DNA of 64,000 nt from Streptomyces novaecaesareae (lineage in GTDB: Bacteria > Actinomycetota > Actinomycetes > Streptomycetales > Streptomycetaceae). Where the stretch lies: assembly GCF_000716875.1 (NCBI RefSeq), contig NZ_JNWQ01000013.1:34218-98217 (forward strand), given 5' to 3'. The position numbers and the translations under genes are program-made. Shown here piece after piece: positions 53,437 through 62,957 of the stretch. Each line of letters starts with the position of its first letter. Position 1 is the first letter of the stretch. The notes below the pieces were generated by a model. The model saw only the letters and a list, made by a program, of their open reading frames with translations. It was not told the origin of the DNA and searched no databases.

Positions 53437-54414
53437 GTGCCCACGACGATTTCCACCGAGCCGCTCTCACCTGCCGAGCGTGCGGAGTTCTGGCACGACG
53501 CCGTCGCGCGGACGTTCATCCCGTTGGAGACCAGGCTCCTCGAACCGGAACCCCGCGCCGGCCGCCTCAGCAGCGACCGGTTGGGCGCCGTCCAGATCAC
53601 CCGGGCGACCGCCGGACCGCAGGTGAACAGCCGCACCCGGCGGACGATCGCGGCCGGCGGCGAGGGCTGGATCACCGTCGCCCTCCACCATCAGGGCCGC
53701 GGCAAGCTCACCCAGGACGGCAAGGAGGTCGTGGTCGGCCCCGGCGAGTTCACCTTGTCCGACTCCAGCCGCCCCTTCACCAAGGAACTGCCGGAGCCCT
53801 TCGACTTGACGACGTACCACCTGCCGCGCGACGCCCTGCACGTGCAGGACGACGATCTCCGGGCCGCTGTCGCCACTCCGTTCACCGTCGAGTCCGGCTC
53901 TGTCGCTCTGGTCGCCTCGTACCTGCGGAAGCTGGCCCGCGGCGCCGCCGGACTCGACCCGTACACGGGCAGCCGACTCGCCGACACCGCCGTCGACCTG
54001 CTCGCCCTCCTCATCCAGGAGCGCAGCGGCAGCCTGCGCCCGGCCGCACCGGAGGCCGCCCGCGCGATAGTCGCGCGGATCAAGGACTACGCCATCCGGC
54101 ACCTCGGCGACCCGGCGCTCTCCCCCGAGCAGATCGCGGCTGCCAGCCATGTGTCGGTGCGCTACCTGCACAAGCTCTTCCAGAACGAGGAGACCACCGT
54201 CGCCAAATGGATCCAGCGACGGCGGCTGGAAATGTGCGCACGGGAGCTCGCCCGCCGGCCGGCCGCCGCCGCGACCGTGTCCTCGGTGGCACAGCGGTGG
54301 GGATTCGTCAGCCCCGCGCATTTCAGCCGGGTCTTCCGCGCCGCCTACGGGGTCAGTCCGCGCGACTGGCGGGTTGCCCGACAGGGTGCCGCCGGGCTCG
54401 CGGAGGCCGCCTGA
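53437..54414 (+). CDS. AraC-family transcriptional regulator
   Basis: 325 residues; GTG start with AAGGGAG. The N-terminal cupin-like AraC-binding domain (about 1-200) precedes a C-terminal double helix-turn-helix: LSPEQIAAASHVSVRYLHKL and WGFVSPAHFSRVFRAAYGVS. The target is unknown. The adjacent hydrolase and GNAT, or the downstream LuxR gene, are candidates. Confidence 0.92.
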   Translation: MPTTISTEPLSPAERAEFWHDAVARTFIPLETRLLEPEPRAGRLSSDRLGAVQITRATAGPQVNSRTRRTIAAGGEGWITVALHHQGRGKLTQDGKEVVVGPGEFTLSDSSRPFTKELPEPFDLTTYHLPRDALHVQDDDLRAAVATPFTVESGSVALVASYLRKLARGAAGLDPYTGSRLADTAVDLLALLIQERSGSLRPAAPEAARAIVARIKDYAIRHLGDPALSPEQIAAASHVSVRYLHKLFQNEETTVAKWIQRRRLEMCARELARRPAAAATVSSVAQRWGFVSPAHFSRVFRAAYGVSPRDWRVARQGAAGLAEAA

Positions 54415-54444
54415 CCAGCGCAAATCCTTCTCCATCGGCCACCG

Positions 54445-54465
54445 CTTCTGACCGTCAGTCAGAAG
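54445..54465. promoter_or_regulatory. Inverted repeat between AraC and LuxR genes
   Basis: CTTCTGAC-N5-GTCAGAAG, perfect arms, 52 bases before the LuxR-type gene. Either an operator or a short terminator. Confidence 0.4.
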
Positions 54466-54517
54466 TCACTGGCCCTCCCCTACGCTTCCCGAGCAAGCGA
54501 GAAAGCGGGAGGTGGCC

Positions 54518-57175
54518 GTGCGAACAATCGCGGACGAGAACCAGGTGTGGAAGACCATCGACGGGCTCCTGGAGTCGGCCCGGACGGCAGGCGGGGCCCT
54601 GACCGTCACCGGCGACCCGGGTTCCGGGATCAGCACCGTACTGCGCGAGGCGGCGGCCTCGGCCCGGCGGCGCGGGTTCCTGGTGATCGAGACCACCGCA
54701 CTCGCGACCGACGCGGACAGCTCCGGCGCGATGGTGCGGGCGCTGCGCGACCGGCTGCTCCGAACCGTCCATCCGGCCTTCACACCCGCTTTCGCCTTTC
54801 CCGCCGCCTCCGCCGTGTCCGCCGCCGAGCTGTCCCGGCTGATCGGCGGCAGCCCTCAGCCGGTCCTGGTGACCGTCGACGACGCGCGGTATCTCGACGG
54901 GCCGTCCCGGTGTGCGCTGTCCGCCCTCGCCCGCGAGCTGCCGGCCGTACCCGCGGTGCTGCTGGTCGGCGGGCAGGCCCTGGACGGAGCCGCCGAGCTG
55001 GTTCTGCCGCCCGTGGACGAGGCCCAGGCCGAACGGCTGCTCCGGCAGGCGGGCGTCCACGACGCCGACCTGCGTCGACGGATCGTCCAGGACGCCGGCG
55101 GCAGCGCGCTGGCCCTTCGGGAACTGCCGCTGTCCTGGCGGGACACCGGGGCCCCCGGCGAGGAGTTGCTCCGTCGCTTCCCTCCGCTGACCGAACGGCT
55201 GAGCCGCTCGGTCGCCCCGGGCCTGGGCGAGCTCCCGCCGGACACCGGAGCCGTCGTCCTGCTCGCCGCCGTCCAGCTCGGCGATCGGGTCGCCGACGTC
55301 CTGGCGGCTGCACAGGCGCTGACCGGACGGCCGATCGGCCTCGAAACCTTCGATCCGGCCGTCGCCCACGGGCTACTGCGCCTCGTCCACGGGCGGATCC
55401 GATTCCGGTCCGTCCTGGCGCGCGCCGCCGTCGAGCAGCACGCGAGCGCGCCCGCGCTGCTCGCCGCGCACGCCGCCCTCGCCCGGGCCACTGCCGATCC
55501 GTACCGGGCGAGCTGGCACGCCGCCCAGGGCGCGATCCATCAGCACGAGCCGGTGGCCGGGCCCCTCGAAGCCTCCGCCGCCGAGGCGGAGCGCCGCCGC
55601 GAGCCCGTCCAGATGCTGCGTCGGCTGGAGCTCGCCGCCCGACTCTCGCCCCGCCCGGCGGACCGGGCCCGTCGACTGGTCCGCGCCGCCCGGACCGCCT
55701 TCGAGCTCGGTCGACCCGGTCTCGCCGAGCAGCTGCTCGCCCGCGCCGACCGGCTCGGCCTCGACGAGGAACAACAAGCCCTCGCCGACACCGCGCGCAC
55801 CCGGTTCACCGCCCGGCCCGAACGCGGCGGCCCGGTCATGAGCGAGCGCTGCCGACTGGCGTCCCGACTGGCCCGCTCCGGCCACCGCGAGGCCGCCCTG
55901 GAGGTACTGGCCTGCGCCGTCGAGGCGGCCGCCTGGGCAGACCCCGACCCGCGGGCCCACCGGGCGGTGACCGCCTGCCTCGCCGAACTCGCCGACGCCG
56001 AGGACGATCCGCGCTGGCTCCTCGCCCAGGCGGCAGCCGCGCCGAACGCGGCGAGCGAGCGGATCACCGACCTGAGCAGCGCCGGCCCGCCGGCCCACCT
56101 CGACGCCGAACGGCTCAGGCTCCTCGGCACCGCCGCCCTGACCGCCGGCGAACCCGGCCGGGCCGGCGACCTGCTCGCCCACGCCGCCCGGCTGCTGCGG
56201 ACCGACGGCCGAACCGGCCTGCTCGCTCAGGTCCAGGCGAAGCACGCGCAGGCCGCCCTCGTCGTCGGGGACTGGGACCTCGCCCACACCGTGAACGAGG
56301 AGGCCTTCGCCATCGCCGAAGCCGGCGGCCATCAGCTCTGGTCGATCCGGGCCCGCGCCACCCGCGCCGTGCTGCTCGCCTTCCGCGGCGACCTCGTCGG
56401 CTCGGCCGCCGACATCGCCGCCGTCGAGCGCATCGCCGCCGGCCGCCAGGTCGGTGCGCTGCACGCCACGCTGCGCCTCGCCCGCAGTGTCGCCCTGTTC
56501 GACTCGGACGACCCCGGCGGCGCCTACCAGACTCTGCGTCCCCTCTTCGAACCCGGCTCGCCCTCCCACCACGTCACCGCCCAGCGCCGCACCCTCTGCT
56601 ACCTCGCCGAGGCCGCCGTCCGGGCCGGCCAGGCCGAGGACGCGCGACAGCTGCTCGCCGGATTCGGCGATGGCCGGGGGCTCCCGCTCTCCACCGCCGT
56701 CAACCTCGCCCAGGCCAGGGCGCTGCTCGCCGAGGGCCCTGACGCCGAACGGCACTTCGAGCACGCCCTGCGGATCACTCCCCGGCAGTGGCCGTGGCCG
56801 CGTGCCCGGACCGAGCTCGCGTACGGCATGTGGCTGCGCCGCGCCCGCCGCCCGAGCCAGGCCCGGCCCCTGCTGCGCGAGGCCTGCCACGCCTTCGAGG
56901 TGCTGGGAGCGACGGCCTGGCGGGAGATCACCAGCCGCGAACTGCGCGCCACCGGGGTCGACCGGGGGCGGCCGGACAGCCGGCTCGCCGAGCAGCTCTC
57001 CGCGCAGGAACTGACCATCGCCCAGCTGGCCGCCGCCGGCATGACCAACCGGGAGATCGGCGAACGCCTGCTGCTCTCCCCGCGCACCGTCGGCTGGCAC
57101 CTGCACCGGGTGTTCCCCAAGCTGAACGTCACCTCCCGCACCCAGCTCGCCGCCCTCCTCGCCACCGCGGCCTGA
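54518..57175 (+). CDS. Large LuxR-family (LAL-like) regulator with degenerate Walker A
   Basis: 885 residues. I chose the GTG with GGGAGG five bases upstream over the in-frame GTG six bases earlier, which would leave no spacing. N-terminal ATPase-like domain with GDPGSGIST, where Lys of the Walker A motif is replaced by Ile; VTVDDARYLDG acts as a Walker B-like strand. Middle region of helical repeats. The C-terminal LuxR helix-turn-helix includes ELTIAQLAAAGMTNREIGER. Loss of the Lys suggests nucleotide binding is weak or lost. The regulated genes are unknown. Confidence 0.9.
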   Translation: MRTIADENQVWKTIDGLLESARTAGGALTVTGDPGSGISTVLREAAASARRRGFLVIETTALATDADSSGAMVRALRDRLLRTVHPAFTPAFAFPAASAVSAAELSRLIGGSPQPVLVTVDDARYLDGPSRCALSALARELPAVPAVLLVGGQALDGAAELVLPPVDEAQAERLLRQAGVHDADLRRRIVQDAGGSALALRELPLSWRDTGAPGEELLRRFPPLTERLSRSVAPGLGELPPDTGAVVLLAAVQLGDRVADVLAAAQALTGRPIGLETFDPAVAHGLLRLVHGRIRFRSVLARAAVEQHASAPALLAAHAALARATADPYRASWHAAQGAIHQHEPVAGPLEASAAEAERRREPVQMLRRLELAARLSPRPADRARRLVRAARTAFELGRPGLAEQLLARADRLGLDEEQQALADTARTRFTARPERGGPVMSERCRLASRLARSGHREAALEVLACAVEAAAWADPDPRAHRAVTACLAELADAEDDPRWLLAQAAAAPNAASERITDLSSAGPPAHLDAERLRLLGTAALTAGEPGRAGDLLAHAARLLRTDGRTGLLAQVQAKHAQAALVVGDWDLAHTVNEEAFAIAEAGGHQLWSIRARATRAVLLAFRGDLVGSAADIAAVERIAAGRQVGALHATLRLARSVALFDSDDPGGAYQTLRPLFEPGSPSHHVTAQRRTLCYLAEAAVRAGQAEDARQLLAGFGDGRGLPLSTAVNLAQARALLAEGPDAERHFEHALRITPRQWPWPRARTELAYGMWLRRARRPSQARPLLREACHAFEVLGATAWREITSRELRATGVDRGRPDSRLAEQLSAQELTIAQLAAAGMTNREIGERLLLSPRTVGWHLHRVFPKLNVTSRTQLAALLATAA

Positions 57176-57239
57176 CCACTCCTCCGCCCCGCCCCCGCCT
57201 GTCCACCGTCATTCCTGACGACTTTTGATACCGGCTTGA

Positions 57240-57298
57240 CCTGCGGGTTACCTTGATCGGCGGGTGCCCAGGTCGGCGGGTTGCCCAGGTCGGCGGGT
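57240..57298. repeat. Direct repeats before the SARP gene
   Basis: TCGGCGGGT occurs at 57257, 57273 and 57290 (16-17-base period), with a partial copy TGCGGGT at 57242. Direct repeats of this size are the usual binding sites of SARP regulators, so autoregulation is possible. Confidence 0.5.
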
Positions 57299-57334
57299 GA
57301 CCGCGATCCAATGAACGGGCAGAGGCGGACGGCA

Positions 57335-60133
57335 ATGCGGTTCCAGGTCTTCGGGGGGCTCCGGGTCCGGCGCGACGACACGGTGCTGGAGGTGGGGCCG
57401 CCGCACCGCCACACCGTGCTCGCGGCCCTGCTGGTGGCCCAGGGCCGCGTGCTCTCCACGCCCGAGCTGGTGGACCTCGTCTGGGGCGACGACCCGCCGT
57501 CCACCGCCGTGAACCAGCTGCACCGGCACGTCGGCAACCTGCGCCGGCTCCTGGAACCCGAGCTGCCCCCGCGGTCGGCCGGATCGTGGCTGCACTCCGC
57601 GCCGTCCGGCTACCGCCTCGACACCTCGACCGCCACCGAGAACGAACTCACGCGCTTCGACGACCTGCTGGCGCGCAGCCGTGCCGGTGGCCCGGACGCG
57701 CCCGCCCACTGCCGCGAACTGGCGGAGCTGGTCCGGCGCCCCCTGCTGACCGGACTGGATCCGGCCACACTCGACCGGCCGCACTTCGCCGCCCTGGAGC
57801 GCGCCCGGATAGCCGCCGCGACGGAGGCGATGACGGTCGCCACCGCCGCCGGCGACGCCGAACCCCTGCTGGCCGCCGTGTACGAGGTCACCCGGAGCGC
57901 GCCCTTCGACGAGCCGCTGCACGCCGCGATGGTCCGCGCACTCGCGTCGGTCGGCCGACGGGCCGAGGCCCTGTCCCTCTTCGAGACGGTCCGACAGCGG
58001 CTCGCCGCGGAGCTGGGCGTCGGCCCGTCCACCGTCCTCCGGGCCGCCCACCAGGAGGCGCTGCGCGAACTTCACGTCACCGCACCCCCCGCACCGGTAC
58101 CGACGACGCCACCGCTCCCCACCGGGCCCGACAACCTGCCGCTGCCCGTCGCCGGCTTCACCGAACGCCCGCACCTCACCGACGCGTTGGCGAACGCGCT
58201 GGGCCGGGTCGCCGGCCCGGCCGCGACGGTGGTGATCACGGCCATGTCCGGCATGGGCGGCGTCGGCAAGACCGCGCTGGCCGTGCACTGGGCGCACCAG
58301 GTGGCCGAGCGGTTCCCCGACGGGCGCCTCTACCTGAACCTGCGCGGCTTCGAGCCGGGCAGCCCACCCGTGGACCCGGCCGAGGCACTGACCATGCTGC
58401 TGGTCGCGCTGGGCGAACCCACCGAGAACACCGACGAGGACCTGCCGCTGCGGGCCGCCCGCTTCCGCGCGTCGGTCGCCGGACGCCGCCTCCTGCTCGT
58501 GCTCGACAACGCCCGGGACGCCGACCAGGTGCGCTGGCTGCTCCCGGGCACCCCCGGCTGCCTGGTCCTCGTCACCAGCCGCAACCGGCTGAGCTCACTC
58601 GTGGTGCGCGACGGCGCCCTTGCCGTACCGGTCGACCGGCTGACCCCGGCACAGGCCCGTGAACTACTGGCCACCCGACTCGGCCCGGAGCGGCTCGCGG
58701 CCGAGCCCGCGGCGGTCGACACCGTCCTGGCGGCGTGCGGCGGGCTGCCCCTCGCCCTGTCGATAGCCGCCGCCCGGGTGGTCCTCAGCCCCGGGCTCAC
58801 GCTGGCCGCCATCGCCGCCGAACTCGCCCCCGGCGGCGACCAACTGGCCGCCCTCGGACTCGACGACGCCCCGGACACCGACCTGCGCTCCGTCTTCGCC
58901 TGGTCCTACCAGGCGCTGAGCCCGGACGCCGCCCGGCTCTTCCGCCTCCTCGCCCTCCACCCCGGCCCGGAGATCTCGCTCGCCTCGGCCGCCAGCACCG
59001 CCGGCCTGTCCGTCGAGCGGACCCGAGCGCTGGCCCGGGACCTGTGCGAGGCCAACATGCTCACCGAGCACGCCCGGGACCGCTACGCCCTGCACGACCT
59101 GCTGCACGCCTACGCCGTCGACCTGCCCGCCGACGCCGTCGACGACCGCCCGGCCGCCCTCGGCCGACTGCTGGACCACTACGCGCACTCGGCGGCCGCG
59201 GCGAACGACGAGATCTCCACCCGCCGCGAACACGTCGCCCTGGAGCCGGCCCTGCCGGGCGTCGTGGTGCTCGCCTTCGACGACCGGGCCGCCGGCATGG
59301 CCTGGTACGCGGCCGAGTACCGCACCATCCTCACCCTGCTCCGCTCGGTCGCCGACGAGGACCAGCTGCGCCGGATCTGGCGCGTCGCCGACACCAGCCG
59401 CCTCTACACCTCCCAGCAGGGCTGGGCCCAGGACGAGATCGAGATCCTGCGCATCGCCCTCGGCGCACCAGCCCGCGTCAGCCCGCCCCACGAAGTCCTC
59501 CGGGCCCGCCTCGCTCTGGCCCGGGTGTACGCCCAGAGTGGCCACCACGCTCACGCTGACGCCCAACTCCTGCCACTCCTCGACGAGTTGCCCGCCCTCC
59601 CGACCAAGCTGCGAGCGGATGCCCAGCGCAGCATCGGCTGGGTCCGCGGCCGCCAGGGCCGCCACCGCGAGGCCCTCCAGCACTCCAGACAGGCCCTGGC
59701 CGCCTACCGCGCCCTCGGCAGCGACGAGAACAACATCGCCCGGGAACTCAACGCGGTCGGCTGGTACCACGCCCTGCTCGGCGAGCACGAGGAGGCGATC
59801 CGGCACTGCGAACAGGCCCTGCCCATCCTCCGGGCCAACGGCAACCGCCGCGGCGAAGCCGCCACTTGGGACAGCATCGGCTACGCCCATCACCACCTGG
59901 GCCGGTACCGGCAGGCCCTGGAATGCTACGAGCACGCCCTCGACGGCTACCGTGACGCCGCCGACGAGTACAACCAGACCGAGGTCCTCGACCACCTCGC
60001 CGACACCCACCTTGCCCTCGGCCACCACACTGAGGCCCGCGCCACCTGGCACCGCGCCGCCGACCTGCTCACGACCCTCGGCCACCCCGACGCCGACGCC
60101 CTCCGCACCAAGGCGGCAACCGTCCCCGACTGA
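57335..60133 (+). CDS. SARP-type regulator with NB-ARC ATPase and TPR repeats (AfsR-like)
   Basis: 932 residues from the ATG encoding MRFQVFGGLRVRR; an alternative ATG lies at 57311. Domains: OmpR-type winged helix (1-95), bacterial transcriptional activation domain (95-245), NB-ARC ATPase with Walker A GMGGVGKT near 310 and GLPLALSIAAA near 470, and TPR repeats in the last third (IGWVRGRQGRHREAL, LGRYRQALECYEHAL). AfsR-like proteins regulate secondary metabolism. This one is 7 kb from the cluster edge, so a link is possible but not shown. Confidence 0.93.
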   Translation: MRFQVFGGLRVRRDDTVLEVGPPHRHTVLAALLVAQGRVLSTPELVDLVWGDDPPSTAVNQLHRHVGNLRRLLEPELPPRSAGSWLHSAPSGYRLDTSTATENELTRFDDLLARSRAGGPDAPAHCRELAELVRRPLLTGLDPATLDRPHFAALERARIAAATEAMTVATAAGDAEPLLAAVYEVTRSAPFDEPLHAAMVRALASVGRRAEALSLFETVRQRLAAELGVGPSTVLRAAHQEALRELHVTAPPAPVPTTPPLPTGPDNLPLPVAGFTERPHLTDALANALGRVAGPAATVVITAMSGMGGVGKTALAVHWAHQVAERFPDGRLYLNLRGFEPGSPPVDPAEALTMLLVALGEPTENTDEDLPLRAARFRASVAGRRLLLVLDNARDADQVRWLLPGTPGCLVLVTSRNRLSSLVVRDGALAVPVDRLTPAQARELLATRLGPERLAAEPAAVDTVLAACGGLPLALSIAAARVVLSPGLTLAAIAAELAPGGDQLAALGLDDAPDTDLRSVFAWSYQALSPDAARLFRLLALHPGPEISLASAASTAGLSVERTRALARDLCEANMLTEHARDRYALHDLLHAYAVDLPADAVDDRPAALGRLLDHYAHSAAAANDEISTRREHVALEPALPGVVVLAFDDRAAGMAWYAAEYRTILTLLRSVADEDQLRRIWRVADTSRLYTSQQGWAQDEIEILRIALGAPARVSPPHEVLRARLALARVYAQSGHHAHADAQLLPLLDELPALPTKLRADAQRSIGWVRGRQGRHREALQHSRQALAAYRALGSDENNIARELNAVGWYHALLGEHEEAIRHCEQALPILRANGNRRGEAATWDSIGYAHHHLGRYRQALECYEHALDGYRDAADEYNQTEVLDHLADTHLALGHHTEARATWHRAADLLTTLGHPDADALRTKAATVPD

Positions 60134-60239
60134 GGCCCCCGCAGCCGGATCAGCCACTCATCCGCTTACCCCCTGCACCTTCTCCGACATCCCGATCCGA
60201 AACGCCTCCACCGTCCCGAACTCCTACACGACCTGCCCC

Positions 60240-60521
60240 ACCACGCCACCCGTGCGACGCCACCCACTGGGACGACGTCACCCACGACCTCGGCCACGAA
60301 CACCTGCGCGGCCACGACCTGCACCACACCGGCCTGACGTGGATGGCCGGCGCCGGAATCCCACTCCACATCCTCAACAGGTCGCCGGCCACAAGGAGAT
60401 CACCACCACCCAGCCCTGCTTCCACCCGGACATCCGCGAACTCGCCAAAGCCGGCGAAGCCCTCACCCGCCACCTCGTCGAGCAACTCCGACTCAACGGG
60501 CAGATCCCCCGCCGCTGGTAG
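60240..60521 (+). pseudogene. Tyrosine-recombinase (phage integrase) C-terminal remnant
   Basis: One frame reads LRGHDLHHTGLTWMAGAGIP. After a frameshift near 60379 the next frame reads QVAGHKEITTTQPCFHPD and ends IPRRW. This matches the integrase pattern HDLRHT...AGH...TTTxxYxHPD, but the Arg is His and the catalytic Tyr is Cys. It has no N-terminal part, so it is dead. Confidence 0.75.
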
Positions 60522-60561
60522 CCACAGGCCATCGCAAGAACCACGAAACTTCATCAGTTCC

Positions 60562-61104
60562 TCACCACGACCCACCCGCACTCGAGCGCGAAAGCACCGA
60601 GCACCCGCTCTCAAACACCTTATGGGACGCCACTCCGCGGGCCTCATAGCGGCGGCGACGCTTGGTAATCGCACTTGCCGTCACCGGTCGCCCCGCAGCC
60701 GTCAGTTCCGTTGCCTTGGCCTGCTCCCGGCGGGTCAGTGACACCACCGCCGGGTCGTACTCCGGCCTCGGCTTCGTGCCGGCAGGTGCCTGCGGCGGAA
60801 CCCCGCGCAAAACCTCCACGATGTGCTGTTCCCACCACAACGCCTCCGCCGCCACTGCCTCCGGCAGCCCCTCCAACGGCGTCACCGGCGGAACCGGTGC
60901 CCGCGACGACGCGCGTACCACCTCGAAGTCCTCGGCCGCCGACAAATCGATCAAGCCGACGTCGGTGACCACACCGTCCGTGTCAGCCAGACGCACGGCC
61001 GTGCCGGACACAGCGATCACCGTGTGCAGGACACCGGCCACTCGAACTCGGTCACCGATCGACACCCCGACAGGCCGCCGCGGCCGACGTCCTTCGTTCA
61101 CCAC
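60562..61104 (-). pseudogene. Truncated TniA/Mu-type transposase N-terminus
   Basis: From a GTG: VSIGDRVRVAGVLHTVI, then a helical segment VSLTRREQAKATELTAAGRP and ITKRRRRYEA, as in the N-terminus of the transposase that pairs with TnsA-like endonucleases in streptomycetes. The similarity stops near 60630 and no DDE domain follows, so the gene is cut off next to the integrase remnant. Confidence 0.6.
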
Positions 61105-61858
61105 GCCCCCCGCTGGTCCAGCGGCCCGCACCAGCATGGCGGGACCCAGCCGCTCATTCGCGAGATCGGCCACCAGTTCCTGCCTCCACATCAGATGAAA
61201 CAGTGCGGGCAACACCGCCAGCCGATCCCCAACCCCGTCGGCACCCATCAGCAACGGTGTCGGCGCTGCGAATGCCTTCTGCAGCCGGGCTGCGGTCTCG
61301 GGCCTGCCGGCGCCGCGCGGATGCCGGTAACGGGCCAGCCACCAGATTCGTCATCAACGCAGGGTCCGGGATACCGACGTGCCTGAACTCCCAGCCGACC
61401 GCCGAACAGGCCCGCACAGTGGCTTCGAACGCTTCGGCGCTCCGTTCGTCGACCTGGTCCTTGGCACGGACATCGACCACGCGAGCACGGCCGTCGGCAA
61501 GCCGTACGAAATAGTCCGGGGCATGGCGCCGCTTCTCTCTCCCGTCATGCCAGTGCAGCCAGAACGGCTGCGAAGCGATCCCCACAACATCCGGATCGAA
61601 GTCCAAGAGGATCAGCCGGTCCTGCTCCAACCACGACTCGAACCCGACATGACGTCCAGTCGATGCGGCCCACCACCAGCCTGGGTAATGCCCGAGTCCG
61701 CGCGACCAGCGGAACGTCCGTACCGGAGTTGCCTCCTCCCACGCCAGCCCGTGACACTGACCCAACGGAACAACCCGCTCGTGGCCTCCAGCACCGCCGA
61801 AACGGAGCGTGAACCCACCTCCGGCGGTGTCATGCTCCAACGCACGTGCAGTGCTCAT
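61095..61858 (-). pseudogene. TnsA-like heteromeric transposase endonuclease, frameshifted
   Basis: The first frame from ATG 61858 reads FESWLEQDRLILLDFDPDVV, HAPDYFVRLADGRARVVDVR and AVGWEFRHVG, the TnsA endonuclease pattern. At about 61342 two bases appear lost. The next frame continues WLARYRHPRGAGRPETAARL and AVLPALFHLMWRQELVADL, the expected C-terminus. The gene is inactive. Confidence 0.75.
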
Positions 61859-61960
61859 CTGGTCACCTCGCCCATTACGCCTGTGCCTGCCCCAAGCACG
61901 GCCAAGGCGTGTCCCAGGCACACCCGGGACACGCCCATTGCTTCACGCCGATCGGCCGCC

Positions 61961-62293
61961 TCAGCCCGCCAGCAGCGCCTTCGCGGCCGCGATCACCGGC
62001 ACGCCCACCTCGCCGACCAGCGCCGCGATTCCGGAGATGCGCTGCACCAGGCCACGCCGGCGCTCCGCAGACGTCTCCTCGGCGATCGAGTCGGCCGCCG
62101 CGTCCACCTCTGCCTGGTCGTTCTCGTCCAGGTGCGGGCGAAGCTTCTCGATCTCCCGCAGGAGGGCCTCCACCGCAGGCCCTCCTGCGGTCGCGCCGAC
62201 GGTCTTGCCGCCAGCCACGATGTCACCGGAACCGGTGTGCTCGGCCTTGCCGATGCTGCCCGAGCCGTACTGCTGAATGTGGTCGCCGCTCAT
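61961..62293 (-). CDS. Small protein with N-terminal QYGxGSIGKA motif
   Basis: 110 residues; the ATG overlaps the upstream gene (ATGA). Residues 1-30 carry the Gly-rich motif QYGSGSIGKAEHTGSGDI. Residues 40-75 form a charged helix (ALLREIEKLRPHLDENDQAE), and the C-terminus is a hydrophobic helix (ISGIAALVGEVGVPVIAAAK). The motif matches the C-terminus of the upstream protein. Function unknown. The pair looks like partners that interact through the shared motif. Confidence 0.75.
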   Translation of the reverse strand: MSGDHIQQYGSGSIGKAEHTGSGDIVAGGKTVGATAGGPAVEALLREIEKLRPHLDENDQAEVDAAADSIAEETSAERRRGLVQRISGIAALVGEVGVPVIAAAKALLAG

Positions 62294-62355
62294 GATCCCC
62301 CGATGTTCCCGCTGCCGCTGTGCTGGGCCTTGCCGATGCTGCCCTCGCCGTACTG
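62243..62355. repeat. 30-bp direct repeat across the DUF6232-like gene pair
   Basis: 62243-62272 and 62326-62355 match at 28 of 30 bases. They encode the shared motif in both proteins. Confidence 0.85.
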
Positions 62356-62832
62356 GTGGATGACGTCACCCTGCACCGCGTGGGCCACGTTGATGACCGT
62401 CTGTGCGATGTCGGGGTTGCCGATCGCCTTGGTGATCTCGTAGATCAACTGCTGGATCTCCTCCTGCTGCGTGGACCAGATGGCCTCACGCTGGGTGCCG
62501 GAGGTATTGAGGACCAGGCCGTACACCGGGGGCTTCTGCAGGGCCGAGACCAACCTCCAGACCAGAAGTGCCTCGACGGCGAGGAGGACGATCGTGCCCA
62601 CGGTGTCGGCGAAAGTGGCGAATATGCCGCCCAGGATGAACCAGCCGATGCTCTGGAGGATGAACTTCTTCCACGCGGCACCCTTGTCGACGGTCAGTCG
62701 TCTCTGGCCGACATGGGAGATGTTGCGCAGCGGATAGGCATCGCCACCTACCCACAACACACCTTCGTTGATTGTTACTTGGGCCGCCAAGGGACCCTCC
62801 TGCCCACTCCCAAACGATGAGATGTGGAGCAT
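62290..62832 (-). CDS. DUF6232-like membrane protein ending in the same Gly-rich motif
   Basis: 180 residues. The N-terminal part VTINEGVLWVGGDAYPLRNI is typical of DUF6232-type proteins. Two membrane helices follow (FILQSIGWFILGGIFATF and TIVLLAVEALLVWRLVSAL), then a cytoplasmic helical segment, and QYGEGSIGKAQHSGSGNI at the end. The start is weakly supported; no good ribosome site is visible. Likely cotranscribed with the 110-residue gene. Confidence 0.75.
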   Translation of the reverse strand: MLHISSFGSGQEGPLAAQVTINEGVLWVGGDAYPLRNISHVGQRRLTVDKGAAWKKFILQSIGWFILGGIFATFADTVGTIVLLAVEALLVWRLVSALQKPPVYGLVLNTSGTQREAIWSTQQEEIQQLIYEITKAIGNPDIAQTVINVAHAVQGDVIHQYGEGSIGKAQHSGSGNIGGS

Positions 62833-62957
62833 AGCGAAGCCGATGCGGACACGAGACGGAAGTTACACTTTCTGCCCATCACCTTCGAGTAACGACCTGG
62901 TGCGTGATTGCGATGGCGATGTGACCAGTGGTGTTGTGGGCGGCATGATTTGACGGT

